From Spirochaetales bacterium (GTDB lineage: Bacteria > Spirochaetota > Spirochaetia > DSM-27196 > SLST01), in assembly GCA_007127335.1 (NCBI GenBank), contig SKZO01000038.1:1-56344 (forward strand): 56,344 nucleotides of DNA, written 5' to 3'. Below, piece by piece: positions 43,618-52,077 of the stretch (its first letter is position 1; every line of letters begins with the position of its first letter). The position numbers and the translations under genes were made by a program. The notes under the pieces were generated by a model. That model was not told the DNA's origin, did no database searches, and was given only the letters and a program-made list of their open reading frames with translations.

Positions 43618-44862
43618 TCACTCGCGTACCCACTGCTTCGGCCCCGAATCGGACGAGAGGGTTCTCCAAAGGCCCTTCTGCGCGGTTCCCATGAAGAGCA
43701 GGTGGCCGTCCCACTCCTCCATTCCGTCGGCGGTCTCGACCGGAAAGCCGGTGACCCTATCCGGATCGACGAAGATCACCTCGATCGCCGCGGACGGGAG
43801 GTTGCTTCCCTGGTAGTTCGACCCGGGGACGTCGGGCGACGAGACTTCAGTGGTCGCGTCCACCTCACCGGCGACCCCCACGTTGCGGTACCCGTGCCCG
43901 CGGGTTCCCGCGATGATGATCGTCTGCGGCCCCTTCGGTACGGCTGCGAGGGCACTGAACCAGATGGGGTCTTCGTTGGTCGCGCTGACCGGGTTGACCT
44001 CGCCTCTCTGCCAGCTCGTGCCAAAGTCGTCGCTCGTGTAGAGGCGTCCGGCGCTGTCGGCGAGCCAGAGCAGATCGCCGGTCTCGTCGTAGAGGACCGC
44101 GGTGAAGATCGCGTCGGCGTCCCTGGCAGGAGCGGCGTCGACGGCAGGAGAGGCGTCGACCGGCGCGATATCCTCGTCGAGCCCGCCCGAGTGGCGCATG
44201 ACGCCCGTTGTGCTGACGTAGGCGACGTCGGTGCCGTTCGTCGCGACACCGATCCACCGAGCATTGTCGAGCGTGGTGCCGGGCAGAGGAACGAAGGTCT
44301 CTCCGTCGCTCGAGGCGTAGAGGCGGTGATGTGCCGGGGTGTCGGTCGTCGCGGCGGAGGCGATCAGCCACTCGGTGCCGTCGTTGAGCGCGAATATCTC
44401 GTCGATCCTGCGGATTCCCGTCGGGAGATCCCAGATCTCTTCCGGAGCGGTGGCAGGCGCGGCGGGGTCGATCGCGTAGACCGCGGAGCGGGCCGCATCC
44501 GGGCTCACGAACACGGCATAGATCCGCTGTCCGGCGCCCACGTCGGCGGCGACGAGCGACATGGTGCGGTACGGCTGCCCATCGACCGAAGGGGCCGGGG
44601 TGGCTTCCCATTCGGGTCTTTCACCCGTAGCAGGGTCGTCCTGGTCGCGATAGGAGAGCGCGCCGGTCGCGGCGAAGTAGGTCGTTCCCGCCTTGGCAAA
44701 CGCACCGACCGTGAGCTCCTTGCCCAGGTTCCGGTCAAAAGGGATTCGGCGCTCGCGCTGGATGCTCGCGAACAGACCGTACGGGTGCCGGGTGCAGGCG
44801 CCAATAGCGGCGGCGAGTGCCACGACGAGAAGCAGGAGCGTGTATTTGACGTTCTTGTGCAT
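43618..44862 (-). CDS. Putative propeller-like lipoprotein, function unknown
   Basis: The 414-residue protein has a signal peptide with lipobox IGAC (residues around 20-23). The mature part is beta-rich with repeated blade-like units, including RLYASSDGETFVPLPG and GRLYTSDDFGTSWQRGE, which match the Asp-box (S-x-D-x-G-x-x-W) of sialidase-type propellers. No catalytic residues can be named. The start ATG 44862 has AGGAGA, inside the end of the upstream barrel gene region. A longer frame upstream is rejected. It is the second gene of a two-gene minus-strand unit. Confidence 0.82.
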   Translation of the reverse strand: MHKNVKYTLLLLVVALAAAIGACTRHPYGLFASIQRERRIPFDRNLGKELTVGAFAKAGTTYFAATGALSYRDQDDPATGERPEWEATPAPSVDGQPYRTMSLVAADVGAGQRIYAVFVSPDAARSAVYAIDPAAPATAPEEIWDLPTGIRRIDEIFALNDGTEWLIASAATTDTPAHHRLYASSDGETFVPLPGTTLDNARWIGVATNGTDVAYVSTTGVMRHSGGLDEDIAPVDASPAVDAAPARDADAIFTAVLYDETGDLLWLADSAGRLYTSDDFGTSWQRGEVNPVSATNEDPIWFSALAAVPKGPQTIIIAGTRGHGYRNVGVAGEVDATTEVSSPDVPGSNYQGSNLPSAAIEVIFVDPDRVTGFPVETADGMEEWDGHLLFMGTAQKGLWRTLSSDSGPKQWVRE

Positions 44863-44872
44863 GAACTGTCTC

Positions 44873-45484
44873 CTAGAACCGGTAGAGCGCTGAGAGCGAG
44901 AGCTCGAGGAAGTTCCCAATCCGCGATTCGTCGGGACCGGCTACGCTTCCCTGGCTGTAGATCTGCGGGATAATCCAGTATCGCAGATTCGCGCCGAATG
45001 CCCACTGCGAGCTGTAGTTCCAGTACATCGCCGCGCCCGGACGGATGAACGGATCGAGTTTCAGGTCTTCCTCCAACCGCGCGAAACTCATCCCCAGACC
45101 CAGCTTCACCGGGAACTCGAACGGGAAGGCCTGGAACAGGTAGCTCGACTCGAACGTGATCGGCACGAGGAAGAGCGGGCGGCGGTTGGGTGTGAAGGAG
45201 AAGCTCCCTCCGACCTCCACTCCGAGCTTGATCTCGTTGGTGAGGTGGCTTCCCCACGCGATCGACCCTGCGGCACCGGGCGTCAGATTCGGGCCCGTTA
45301 TCCCGTCAGGCCCTCCGGTGATGAACAGCGGGGCGAACAGACCCAGGTTGATCGCGAGCGTCTGATCGCCGAGCGAATATGTTGGAACGAAGATGTCCTC
45401 GTCTTCAGGTGCCTGCGCAAAGGCCGTAGAGGCGAGCAGGATCAGCACCGGTCCAAGGACTCGCCTGAAGTAGATATGTCTCAT
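44873..45484 (-). CDS. Putative outer-membrane beta-barrel protein
   Basis: The 203-residue protein has a signal peptide (about 1-23, ASTAFAQAPE) and alternating amphipathic strands through to a C-terminal aromatic residue (SALYRF), as recognised by the BAM machinery. It could be an 8- or 10-strand barrel. Function unknown. Its ATG 45484 has a promoter at 45494-45523 that predicts a leader of only three bases. The lipoprotein gene follows after 10 bases, so I infer a shared role. Confidence 0.78.
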   Translation of the reverse strand: MRHIYFRRVLGPVLILLASTAFAQAPEDEDIFVPTYSLGDQTLAINLGLFAPLFITGGPDGITGPNLTPGAAGSIAWGSHLTNEIKLGVEVGGSFSFTPNRRPLFLVPITFESSYLFQAFPFEFPVKLGLGMSFARLEEDLKLDPFIRPGAAMYWNYSSQWAFGANLRYWIIPQIYSQGSVAGPDESRIGNFLELSLSALYRF

Positions 45485-45493
45485 TACCAGCCA

Positions 45494-45523
45494 AAGGTAG
45501 CACGACGGGGGGCCACAGATCAA
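45494..45523 (-). promoter_or_regulatory. Promoter of the barrel-lipoprotein pair, near-leaderless
   Basis: On the minus strand TTGATC (45523-45518), an 18-base spacer and TACCTT (45499-45494) with a TGC extension put +1 near 45487, three bases before ATG 45484. No SD is present. Confidence 0.55.
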
Positions 45524-45563
45524 CTTCGCCCGGGATCCGTCACGCGTGGCGGCCCCTGTGCTC

Positions 45564-45592
45564 GTGACACTCGGCGGCAATCGTGGTACAAG
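45564..45592 (+). promoter_or_regulatory. Promoter of the split purH, predicted leaderless
   Basis: GTGACA (45564-45569), a 17-base spacer and TACAAG (45587-45592) with a TGG extension put +1 at 45599, the A of the ATG. No convincing SD exists. I see no PurR-like palindrome. Confidence 0.5.
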
Positions 45593-45598
45593 GCTCGT

Positions 45599-46273
45599 AT
45601 GAATCGAGTGCGACGGATAGACGACCGCACGCCGGTACGACGCGTGCTGATCAGTGTTTCGGACAAGAGCGAGCTCGAGACGCTCGTGCCCGGTCTGATG
45701 GCCGTGGAGGGGCTGGTCGTCTACTCGACCGGCGGCACCTATACGCGCATCCGGGAGATCCTCGGCGACGGCGCACCGGGGCGCCTGAAACAGGTCAGCG
45801 AGTACACAGGACAGCCGGAGATGCAGGGCGGCCTCGTCAAAACGCTCGACTACCGAATCTACCTGGGGATCCTCAGTGAGCCGCACAACGAGGCGCACGA
45901 GCAGGACCGCCTGCGTCTCGAGGCGGACCTCATAGACATGGTCGTGGTCAACCTCTATCCGTTTCGCAGCGTCTCCTCGCGCTCCGACGCCGATGCCGAG
46001 GACGCCCGGGGCAACATCGACATAGGCGGGCCATGCATGCTCAGGGCGGCGGCCAAGAACTACCTGCGGGTCGCCGCGGTATGCGATCCCGGCGACTACT
46101 CGAGCCTGATCGATGAGCTCGAGGAGAACGACGGGGCGACCGTCCTCGAGACACGGTTTCGCCTCGCACAGAAGGCGTTCGGACATACGGCCCGGTATGA
46201 TCGGGCGATCGCGGAGTACCTGTGCGACCGTTCGCCGGACGAGGCGTTCGATCCATACGAGGTCGTCCGATGA
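45599..46273 (+). CDS. purH: IMP cyclohydrolase (stand-alone N-terminal half of PurH)
   Basis: This is the last step of IMP synthesis, ring closure of FAICAR. The 224-residue protein matches only the N-terminal MGS-type domain of bifunctional PurH. The catalytic residues known from avian ATIC are present: Lys81 (VKTL), Tyr120 (NLYPF), Asp141 (NIDIGG) and Lys153 (AAAKN). The usual GRVKTLHP segment reads GLVKTLDY. It ends in an ATGA overlap with the formyltransferase gene in a different frame. Both halves look complete, so this is a split rather than a broken gene. Confidence 0.92.
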   Translation: MNRVRRIDDRTPVRRVLISVSDKSELETLVPGLMAVEGLVVYSTGGTYTRIREILGDGAPGRLKQVSEYTGQPEMQGGLVKTLDYRIYLGILSEPHNEAHEQDRLRLEADLIDMVVVNLYPFRSVSSRSDADAEDARGNIDIGGPCMLRAAAKNYLRVAAVCDPGDYSSLIDELEENDGATVLETRFRLAQKAFGHTARYDRAIAEYLCDRSPDEAFDPYEVVR

Positions 46274-47514
46274 GCGGCCGTGACGTCTACCGCACCATGA
46301 ACCCCGACCGGTTTCCCGAGCGCATGGAGGTTACCTTTGCCGACGAGTCGGGCCGCCAGACGCTCTACTATGAGAAGGCGACATGGACGATCGACGGCGA
46401 GGAGCAGGGGTTACGGTACGGAGAAAACCCGGAGCAACAGGCGTCGCTGTACAGACTGGTGAACGGCAATCTCGTGCTCGGCGAGACGGAGACGATCGCT
46501 CCCGGCCGGTATCTCGCGAGCGATGTCGAGCTGCTGCAGAGCGGCAAGCATCCGGGCAAGATCAATATCACCGACGTCGACAGTGCGCTCAATATCCTGC
46601 GGTACCTTGGAGACACTCCGGCGACCGTCATCGTGAAGCACAACAATCCGTGTGGCGTGGCCCTGGGAGCATCGCTCGACGAGAGCTACCGCAGAGCCTA
46701 CTACGCAGACCGCGTCGCTGCGTTCGGAGGGGCGGTAGCCGTGAACCGCGAGCTCGATCTGGAGACGGCGCAGCAGATCGCAGACTCGTACTCGGAAGTC
46801 GTCGTTGCGCCGGAGTTCTCGCCCGGTGCGGTCGAGTTGCTCGCGTCGCGCAGGAATCTGCGCATCATGCGAGTTCGGAACATCGAACGGCTTCGGGAGT
46901 ACTGCGGACAACGAGTGGTGGAGTTCTCCAGTCTGATCGACGGCGGCCTCATCGTGCAGTGGTCGCAGGTGCCGGAAATCAGAGCACCGGAGGACTTCAC
47001 TCCGGCCCGTACCGAACGCAAGGGGCAGACCTATGAGATCAGCCGCAGACCGACGAAGGACGAGCTCGCGGACATGTACTTCGGATGGATGGTCGAGTTC
47101 GGCGTGACCAGCAACTCGGTCATCTATGTGAAGGACGGGGTCACCGTCGGCATCGGGACCGGCGAACAGGACCGGGTGGGCGTGGCGGAGATCGCCCGGG
47201 ACAAGGCGTACCGCAAGCACGCCGACCGGCTCGCCTGGGAACGTCGATCGGTCGCGTACCACGACATCGCGGCGAGTGGCGAGGGACGGGAGATCTGGGA
47301 ACAGACCGTTGCCGAACGCGGCGGTCTGCCCGGCAGTTCCATGATATCCGACGCCTTCTTTCCGTTTCGCGACGGGGTTGACGTCGGCATTCGGGAGGGG
47401 ATCACGTCCGTCGTGCAGCCGGGCGGGAGTCTGCGCGACTACGAGGTGATCGAAGCGTGCAACGACCGGAACGTCACGATGGTGTTCACCGGTCAACGGT
47501 CGTTTCGGCATTGA
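46270..47514 (+). CDS. AICAR formyltransferase (stand-alone C-terminal half of PurH)
   Basis: This enzyme formylates AICAR with 10-formyltetrahydrofolate. The 414-residue protein has RYGENP (49-54), the catalytic Lys123-His124 in VKHNNPCG, ITDVDSALNIL and SDAFFPFRDGVD near the end. It has its own start with GAGGT five bases from ATG 46270, overlapping the cyclohydrolase stop as ATGA. Close spacing should keep the two products in a complex or at equal levels. Confidence 0.92.
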   Translation: MSGRDVYRTMNPDRFPERMEVTFADESGRQTLYYEKATWTIDGEEQGLRYGENPEQQASLYRLVNGNLVLGETETIAPGRYLASDVELLQSGKHPGKINITDVDSALNILRYLGDTPATVIVKHNNPCGVALGASLDESYRRAYYADRVAAFGGAVAVNRELDLETAQQIADSYSEVVVAPEFSPGAVELLASRRNLRIMRVRNIERLREYCGQRVVEFSSLIDGGLIVQWSQVPEIRAPEDFTPARTERKGQTYEISRRPTKDELADMYFGWMVEFGVTSNSVIYVKDGVTVGIGTGEQDRVGVAEIARDKAYRKHADRLAWERRSVAYHDIAASGEGREIWEQTVAERGGLPGSSMISDAFFPFRDGVDVGIREGITSVVQPGGSLRDYEVIEACNDRNVTMVFTGQRSFRH

Positions 47515-47549
47515 GACCGTACCAGGCGGGAGATGGAGAGAGGCTACCG

Positions 47550-47900
47550 ATGAGTGACAGAAGAGAGATAGTCCCTACGAGTACGCTCGTCAGACAGGGA
47601 ACAGCGGGTATTGGAGGACTAGTTGGAGGCGCGGCGCTCCTTATCCTCGGTTCGCTCGGTGGACCCTGGGCCTTCATCGTGGGAGGCATCGTCACGGTCG
47701 CCGGCGTGGTCGTCGGCGCTTCGAGCAGAGAGGATCGCCTCGCCGGGGGGATCGTCGCGGGAGCAGGGGTCCTGACGATCCTCAGCGGCGTCGGGCTGGG
47801 GATCGGAGGAGCGCTGCTTACCCTTGGCGGCATCGGCCTGCTCGCGGTTGGTGGAATCGGGCTGTTCAAGTTCCTCCGGGGACTGCGGAGTCGCAGATAG
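47550..47900 (+). CDS. Small glycine-rich membrane protein
   Basis: The 116-residue protein has a short polar N-terminus and four closely spaced hydrophobic segments rich in Gly, Ala and Val (about 20-38, 40-57, 66-85 and 88-105), ending in the basic RGLRSRR. It resembles small membrane proteins of unknown function. SD GAGAGAGG precedes ATG 47550. It sits between the purine gene and the SPOR gene, with no evident functional link. Confidence 0.75.
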   Translation: MSDRREIVPTSTLVRQGTAGIGGLVGGAALLILGSLGGPWAFIVGGIVTVAGVVVGASSREDRLAGGIVAGAGVLTILSGVGLGIGGALLTLGGIGLLAVGGIGLFKFLRGLRSRR

Positions 47901-47908
47901 CGCTGCGA

Positions 47909-47938
47909 TTCATATGCGCGACCGGTTGCGCCGACACT
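47909..47938 (+). promoter_or_regulatory. Weak candidate promoter of the SPOR-domain gene
   Basis: TTCATA (47909-47914), an 18-base spacer and GACACT (47933-47938) would put +1 at 47945, the G of the GTG start. The boxes are weak matches; spacing is the main support. Confidence 0.3.
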
Positions 47939-47944
47939 AGACAC

Positions 47945-49075
47945 GTGGAAACAGTTCCTTCCATCATCCGGACGTGGCGCGGCCGGCGGCATGACGAGCG
48001 CTCGCAGCCGAGTGCGCGTCACACGGTTCCGCTGGTGTTCTGCCTGTGTGTCATGATCCTTCTGCCGGACCACCTCGCGGCCGGAAGCGATGCGCAGGAC
48101 GCGGGCGTTGGAGAGGCGATCGACTGGCTCGCGGCGAATCCGTCCCATGACGAGTTTCGCGACCGACTCTCGCGGGTACTCGAACGTGCCGCTGATGTTG
48201 CCTCGTTGGAACGCGTCGCGCGCGAGGTTGTTCCGCTGATCGACGATCGTGGGCTTCTCGCCGACACCGCGGCGCGGCTTGGACGATTCGCAATGACGAT
48301 CCGTGCCTACGATCTGGCCGACGAGCTGTTCGAGTCCGCCTACATCGCCTCCGGCGGTACCGACCTCACGAGCCTCTATGCACAGGCGCAGGCACTGCTC
48401 CAGATCGGTCGCATCGCTGCATCAGAGCAACGCGCGCGAACCGTCGTCGCCGAGGCCCGCGACTATGAGATCAAACGCCGCGCGTACGCCTTGGTGGCTC
48501 GTACGATGCATCTGCGCGGGAGGCACGAGGACGCGGCCCGTCTGCTCGAAACGTTGGCCGCGCTCGACGATCCTGACTACGTAGAGCCGGACACGCTCCT
48601 TCTGCAGAGCGCAGTGCTCGTATCGCTCAACCAGTCAGGACTCGAACCGTTGCAGCAGCTCAAACGGCTGCACCCGCAGAGCCTCGCCATGCACATCGTC
48701 ACCGGTCGTCTCGTGGAAGAGGCCTCCCTTCCGGCGACCCTGCTCACCGGCCCGCGACACGCCTCGACCCTCGAGTCGGACCACGCTGAGGCCGCTGCCG
48801 GCCAGGCCCGAACGGATGGCATCGGCGACGACAGGTCGCAGGCTCCACGCGTGAGCGCGATCCAGGTCGGATCGTTCTCCGACCACGACAACGCGGATCA
48901 CCTCGCGTCCGATCTGCGGGAGGCAGGGTTCGACGCGTACATTGAGACCGTGCACCGTGACGGGAGGTCGCTCGAGCTCGTGCTCGTTCCGGTGCCCGGA
49001 GGCAGCGCAGAGGATGTGGCGCTCGTGTTCTCTGCGCTCGAAGGGGCCGGCTACCGTGGATTCCCCATCTACTGA
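47945..49075 (+). CDS. SPOR-domain exported protein
   Basis: The 376-residue protein has an uncleaved or late signal segment (about 28-46), a helical TPR-like middle and a C-terminal SPOR domain (about 300-376: AIQVGSFSDHDNADHLASDL, then GFDAYIETV). SPOR domains bind denuded peptidoglycan at division sites, so a cell-division or envelope role is likely. GTG 47945 is the start. The last 7 bases overlap the convergent lipoprotein gene. Confidence 0.85.
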   Translation: METVPSIIRTWRGRRHDERSQPSARHTVPLVFCLCVMILLPDHLAAGSDAQDAGVGEAIDWLAANPSHDEFRDRLSRVLERAADVASLERVAREVVPLIDDRGLLADTAARLGRFAMTIRAYDLADELFESAYIASGGTDLTSLYAQAQALLQIGRIAASEQRARTVVAEARDYEIKRRAYALVARTMHLRGRHEDAARLLETLAALDDPDYVEPDTLLLQSAVLVSLNQSGLEPLQQLKRLHPQSLAMHIVTGRLVEEASLPATLLTGPRHASTLESDHAEAAAGQARTDGIGDDRSQAPRVSAIQVGSFSDHDNADHLASDLREAGFDAYIETVHRDGRSLELVLVPVPGGSAEDVALVFSALEGAGYRGFPIY

Positions 49076-50571
49076 TCGTCTTCGAGTGTCGTGATCTGCT
49101 CGAGCACGAGCTCCGCCTGACCCGTTTCGAAGAAGCCCGCGATCCCGAGCTCGCCCGGCTCGAGGCGCAACCGGCGGATCAGGCGATCGTCAGACCGGCT
49201 TTCGCTGAAGGTCATCCGGTACGTCTGCTGGTCTACCGGCAGGCGGTTCTCGTCGATGTGCTTCAGCGACAACACAAGGTCATCACCCATCGTGAACAAT
49301 GCGTAGCCACCCACCGAACGCTGATTGCGGTGGCGATAAGTAAACTCAGGGTTACTGAAGACGATCTCGGCCCCATTGTCGGCACGGTAGAGCCCGCTGA
49401 GCTCAATGCTCGAGAGTCGCACGCGCGCCTCGGAGCGAAGGACGGCCGTCTGCAGCGCACCGGTCAGACGCTCGTATGTGCCGTCGAGACCGTCGGTTCC
49501 CTGGATCGAGATCGTGATGCGGTTGAGGTCTCCGACCGTGACGCTTACGAGTCGTCTGACGGTGCGAATCGCCTGATTCGTGACGAACAGTGATGCTCCG
49601 CGGCCGTAGACGGTCTTGGTGGAGCTGGTCCACCGGTACGCCTGCTGCAGATGCCCGCTGTGGAAGACGATCGACCGGTCGCGAGGATCAAAGAACGCCA
49701 GTCGCGTGAGATCCGCATCGGAGGAACGGAACCACGGGCCCGCGAGAAACTGCTCGAAATCCGATTCAGTCCCGGCGAAGAGGTCGCGCAGCCGGCCGTC
49801 TGCGATCTCCTCTCCGGAGAGAGACTCGACCCTGCCCACCACGTAGCGGCGCGCCGTGAAGTCCCAGTAGTAGGTTGTCTTGGTCGTGTCAAAGGGATTC
49901 TCCGACTCGCGGTCGCGCCGTTCGGCGACGATCGGATAGCTCGGAGCGTTGATCGACTCCATCGCCTCGAAGGTCTCCGCTCGCGGCACCTTCTCCACCT
50001 CGATCGTTACGTCGGCGGTGATCGAGAGAATCGGCGCATAGGAGAGCCCGAGCCCGAGCATGTCACTCGTGCGACGAAAGACGTCAAGGGTCTGCTCTCC
50101 ATCGTTGTTGATTCCAAACGCAACGATCTCCTGTTCGTGATCACCGACGAGATCGTCGACATAGACTGAGAAGCTGCGCACGCTCGTGGCCGCGGTCACC
50201 CCTTCCCATGCCCGGATCCAGCTGCTGCGGATCGGGTCATACGCGACGACAAGCAGCCGGATGAGATCGTCCGGGTCGTCCCGCCGCTTGAAGACGATGA
50301 TCTGCTCCTCTGTCTCGTCCATGTCCAGCGAGACGTTCACCGCCTGAGAGGGAATGTACTCTGCCGGCAGCCGGACCTTCAGTTCGGGTCCGACGCTCTC
50401 CGAGCGATCAGCCGGGTCGGCATCTGTCTCGGAGGCAAGCACGATCCCGCCGCCGCCTCGCGGTGTGACCACTCGGCCGACCTCGTTCAGCTGAGCCGGT
50501 TCCGGATTGGTGTCGCACGAAACCGAGAACCAGAGAACCAATGACAGAGTCAGAAGGACGCGCGCTCGCAT
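49069..50571 (-). CDS. Putative lipoprotein, possibly pallilysin-related
   Basis: The 500-residue protein has a signal peptide with a relaxed spirochaetal lipobox (SVSC). The N-terminal part has paired acidic beta-strand blocks (NVSLDMDETEEQIIVF and SVYVDDLVGDHEQEIVAF), as in FG-GAP-like or treponemal pallilysin-related lipoproteins. The latter comparison is from memory and uncertain. No HExxH motif is present. The ATG 50571 coincides with the predicted transcription start. It is divergent from purB. Confidence 0.75.
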   Translation of the reverse strand: MRARVLLTLSLVLWFSVSCDTNPEPAQLNEVGRVVTPRGGGGIVLASETDADPADRSESVGPELKVRLPAEYIPSQAVNVSLDMDETEEQIIVFKRRDDPDDLIRLLVVAYDPIRSSWIRAWEGVTAATSVRSFSVYVDDLVGDHEQEIVAFGINNDGEQTLDVFRRTSDMLGLGLSYAPILSITADVTIEVEKVPRAETFEAMESINAPSYPIVAERRDRESENPFDTTKTTYYWDFTARRYVVGRVESLSGEEIADGRLRDLFAGTESDFEQFLAGPWFRSSDADLTRLAFFDPRDRSIVFHSGHLQQAYRWTSSTKTVYGRGASLFVTNQAIRTVRRLVSVTVGDLNRITISIQGTDGLDGTYERLTGALQTAVLRSEARVRLSSIELSGLYRADNGAEIVFSNPEFTYRHRNQRSVGGYALFTMGDDLVLSLKHIDENRLPVDQQTYRMTFSESRSDDRLIRRLRLEPGELGIAGFFETGQAELVLEQITTLEDDQ

Positions 50572-50577
50572 GTCGGT

Positions 50578-50606
50578 AGTATCACAAATCGCTGCAGTAA
50601 TGAACA
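50578..50606 (-). promoter_or_regulatory. Extended -10 promoter of the lipoprotein gene, predicted leaderless
   Basis: On the minus strand TGT followed by GATACT (50583-50578) places +1 exactly at ATG 50571. The -35 (TGTTCA, 50606-50601) is poor, so recognition would rely on the extended -10. Confidence 0.5.
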
Positions 50607-50612
50607 GTCGCT

Positions 50613-50641
50613 TTGACAAGCGATGCGGCTTCTGTCACAAT
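50613..50641 (+). promoter_or_regulatory. Promoter of purB-guaB-purA-guaA, predicted leaderless
   Basis: A perfect -35 TTGACA (50613-50618), a 17-base spacer and CACAAT (50636-50641) with a TGT extension put +1 at about 50648, at ATG 50647. The sequence between shows no SD. Confidence 0.65.
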
Positions 50642-50646
50642 GCCGC

Positions 50647-52077
50647 ATGGAGACTCGTTCCGTATTCCGCAACCTCTCGCCGCTCGATCACCGGTATTAC
50701 GACGCGAACGCGGAGGCATTCACTGAGCTGGCCGACTACCTGTCCGAAGACGCCGCCGTCCGCTACTGCACCCGCGTCGAGGCCGCCCTGCTGCGGCGAC
50801 ATCTCGAGGAAAGAGGGCTGCTGACCACGTCGATCGCTGCGACGGTGGACGGGCTCGAGTCCGCTGTGAGCTCCGACGACGTGTACGAGGAAGAACGCAT
50901 CACGCGCCACAATGTCCGTGCCCTCGTGCGGGTCATCAAACGACACCTTCCGCCGCAGGCGGCGTCGCTGGTGCACGTGGGTGCCACGTCGGTGGACATC
51001 CTCGATACGGCAAACGCGCTTCGCTACCGGGACGCGGTGCGCTGCGTGATCCTTCCTCGCCTGCTCCGCCTCGAGCGCCTGCTGATCAATCTCGCCTCGC
51101 AGCACGCGGCGACTCTGCAGGTCGGCCGCACGCACGGACAGCACGGCGTGCCGATTACGTTCGGGTTCGCGATCGCGGAGTATGTGTCACGGCTCGGCAA
51201 GAGCATTGAGGAGATCTCGCGGCGCTCGCTCGAAACGCGCGGCAAGCTCGCCGGAGCCGTCGGTGCCTACAACAGCCTTTCGTTGCTCGTTCGTGATCCT
51301 CTCGCCTTTGAGGCCTCAACGCTCGAGACGCTCGGACTCATGCCGAGCGATCATTCGACCCAGATGGTCGAGCCCGAGTACCTGCTGCGGCTGCTGCTCG
51401 AGCTCAACGTGGCCTTCGGAATCATCGCGAACCTCGCCGACGACCTGCGGAACCTGCAGCGGACGGAGATCGACGAGATCCGGGAGTTGTTCACGAGCGA
51501 TCAGGTCGGGTCGTCGACGATGCCGCAGAAGCGCAATCCCTGGAACTCCGAGCATGTGAAGAGCCTCTGGAAGGCGTTCGCCCCCCGCGTGACAACGTTC
51601 TTTCTCGACCAGATCTCCGAGCACCAGCGGGACCTGACCAACTCGGCCTCCGGCCGATTCGTCGTCGACTACTTCGCCGGAATGCTCGCCGCGCTCGAGC
51701 GGATGAACACCGTAGTGGAGACGCTTCACGTGGACGGACAGCGGATGCGCGAGAACCTGCATCTGACCGGTGACCTCGTACTCGCGGAGGCCGCGTATAC
51801 ACTGCTCGCGACGGCAGGTCGCGCGGATGCACACGAGGACCTGCGAACCGCGACGATCGAGGCGCAGGAGTCGGCGAGTTCTCTCGCAACCGTTCTTCGG
51901 CGACGTGCTGAGCTGTGGAACGAGCTCGACGCGGCGCTTCGTCGCGTCGGCGCAGACCCGCAGCGCTTCTTTGAGGATCCCGGATCGTATACCGGCTGTG
52001 CTTCCGAGCGTGCCCGCTCACTTGCCGCAGAATATGCCGATCGCATGAACAAGGTGGAGGAGGACCTGAAACGATGA
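50647..52077 (+). CDS. purB: Adenylosuccinate lyase
   Basis: This enzyme cleaves SAICAR in IMP synthesis and adenylosuccinate in AMP synthesis. The 476-residue protein carries the family signature SSTMPQKRNP with the catalytic serine loop and GRTHGQHGVPITFG with the conserved histidines. An in-frame upstream ATG at 50623 is inside the promoter, so ATG 50647 is used. It overlaps guaB by 4 bases (ATGA). Confidence 0.95.
   Translation: METRSVFRNLSPLDHRYYDANAEAFTELADYLSEDAAVRYCTRVEAALLRRHLEERGLLTTSIAATVDGLESAVSSDDVYEEERITRHNVRALVRVIKRHLPPQAASLVHVGATSVDILDTANALRYRDAVRCVILPRLLRLERLLINLASQHAATLQVGRTHGQHGVPITFGFAIAEYVSRLGKSIEEISRRSLETRGKLAGAVGAYNSLSLLVRDPLAFEASTLETLGLMPSDHSTQMVEPEYLLRLLLELNVAFGIIANLADDLRNLQRTEIDEIRELFTSDQVGSSTMPQKRNPWNSEHVKSLWKAFAPRVTTFFLDQISEHQRDLTNSASGRFVVDYFAGMLAALERMNTVVETLHVDGQRMRENLHLTGDLVLAEAAYTLLATAGRADAHEDLRTATIEAQESASSLATVLRRRAELWNELDAALRRVGADPQRFFEDPGSYTGCASERARSLAAEYADRMNKVEEDLKR

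Noticed and set aside
46222..46275. A frameshift inside a single purH gene
   Set aside because: The second half has its own ribosome site and ATG, and both proteins end and begin at the domain boundary, so a natural split is more likely than an error.
50110..50170. HExxH-like metalloprotease motif in the lipoprotein at 49069-50571
   Set aside because: The candidate reads DHEQEIV, which lacks the second histidine, so no protease call is made.
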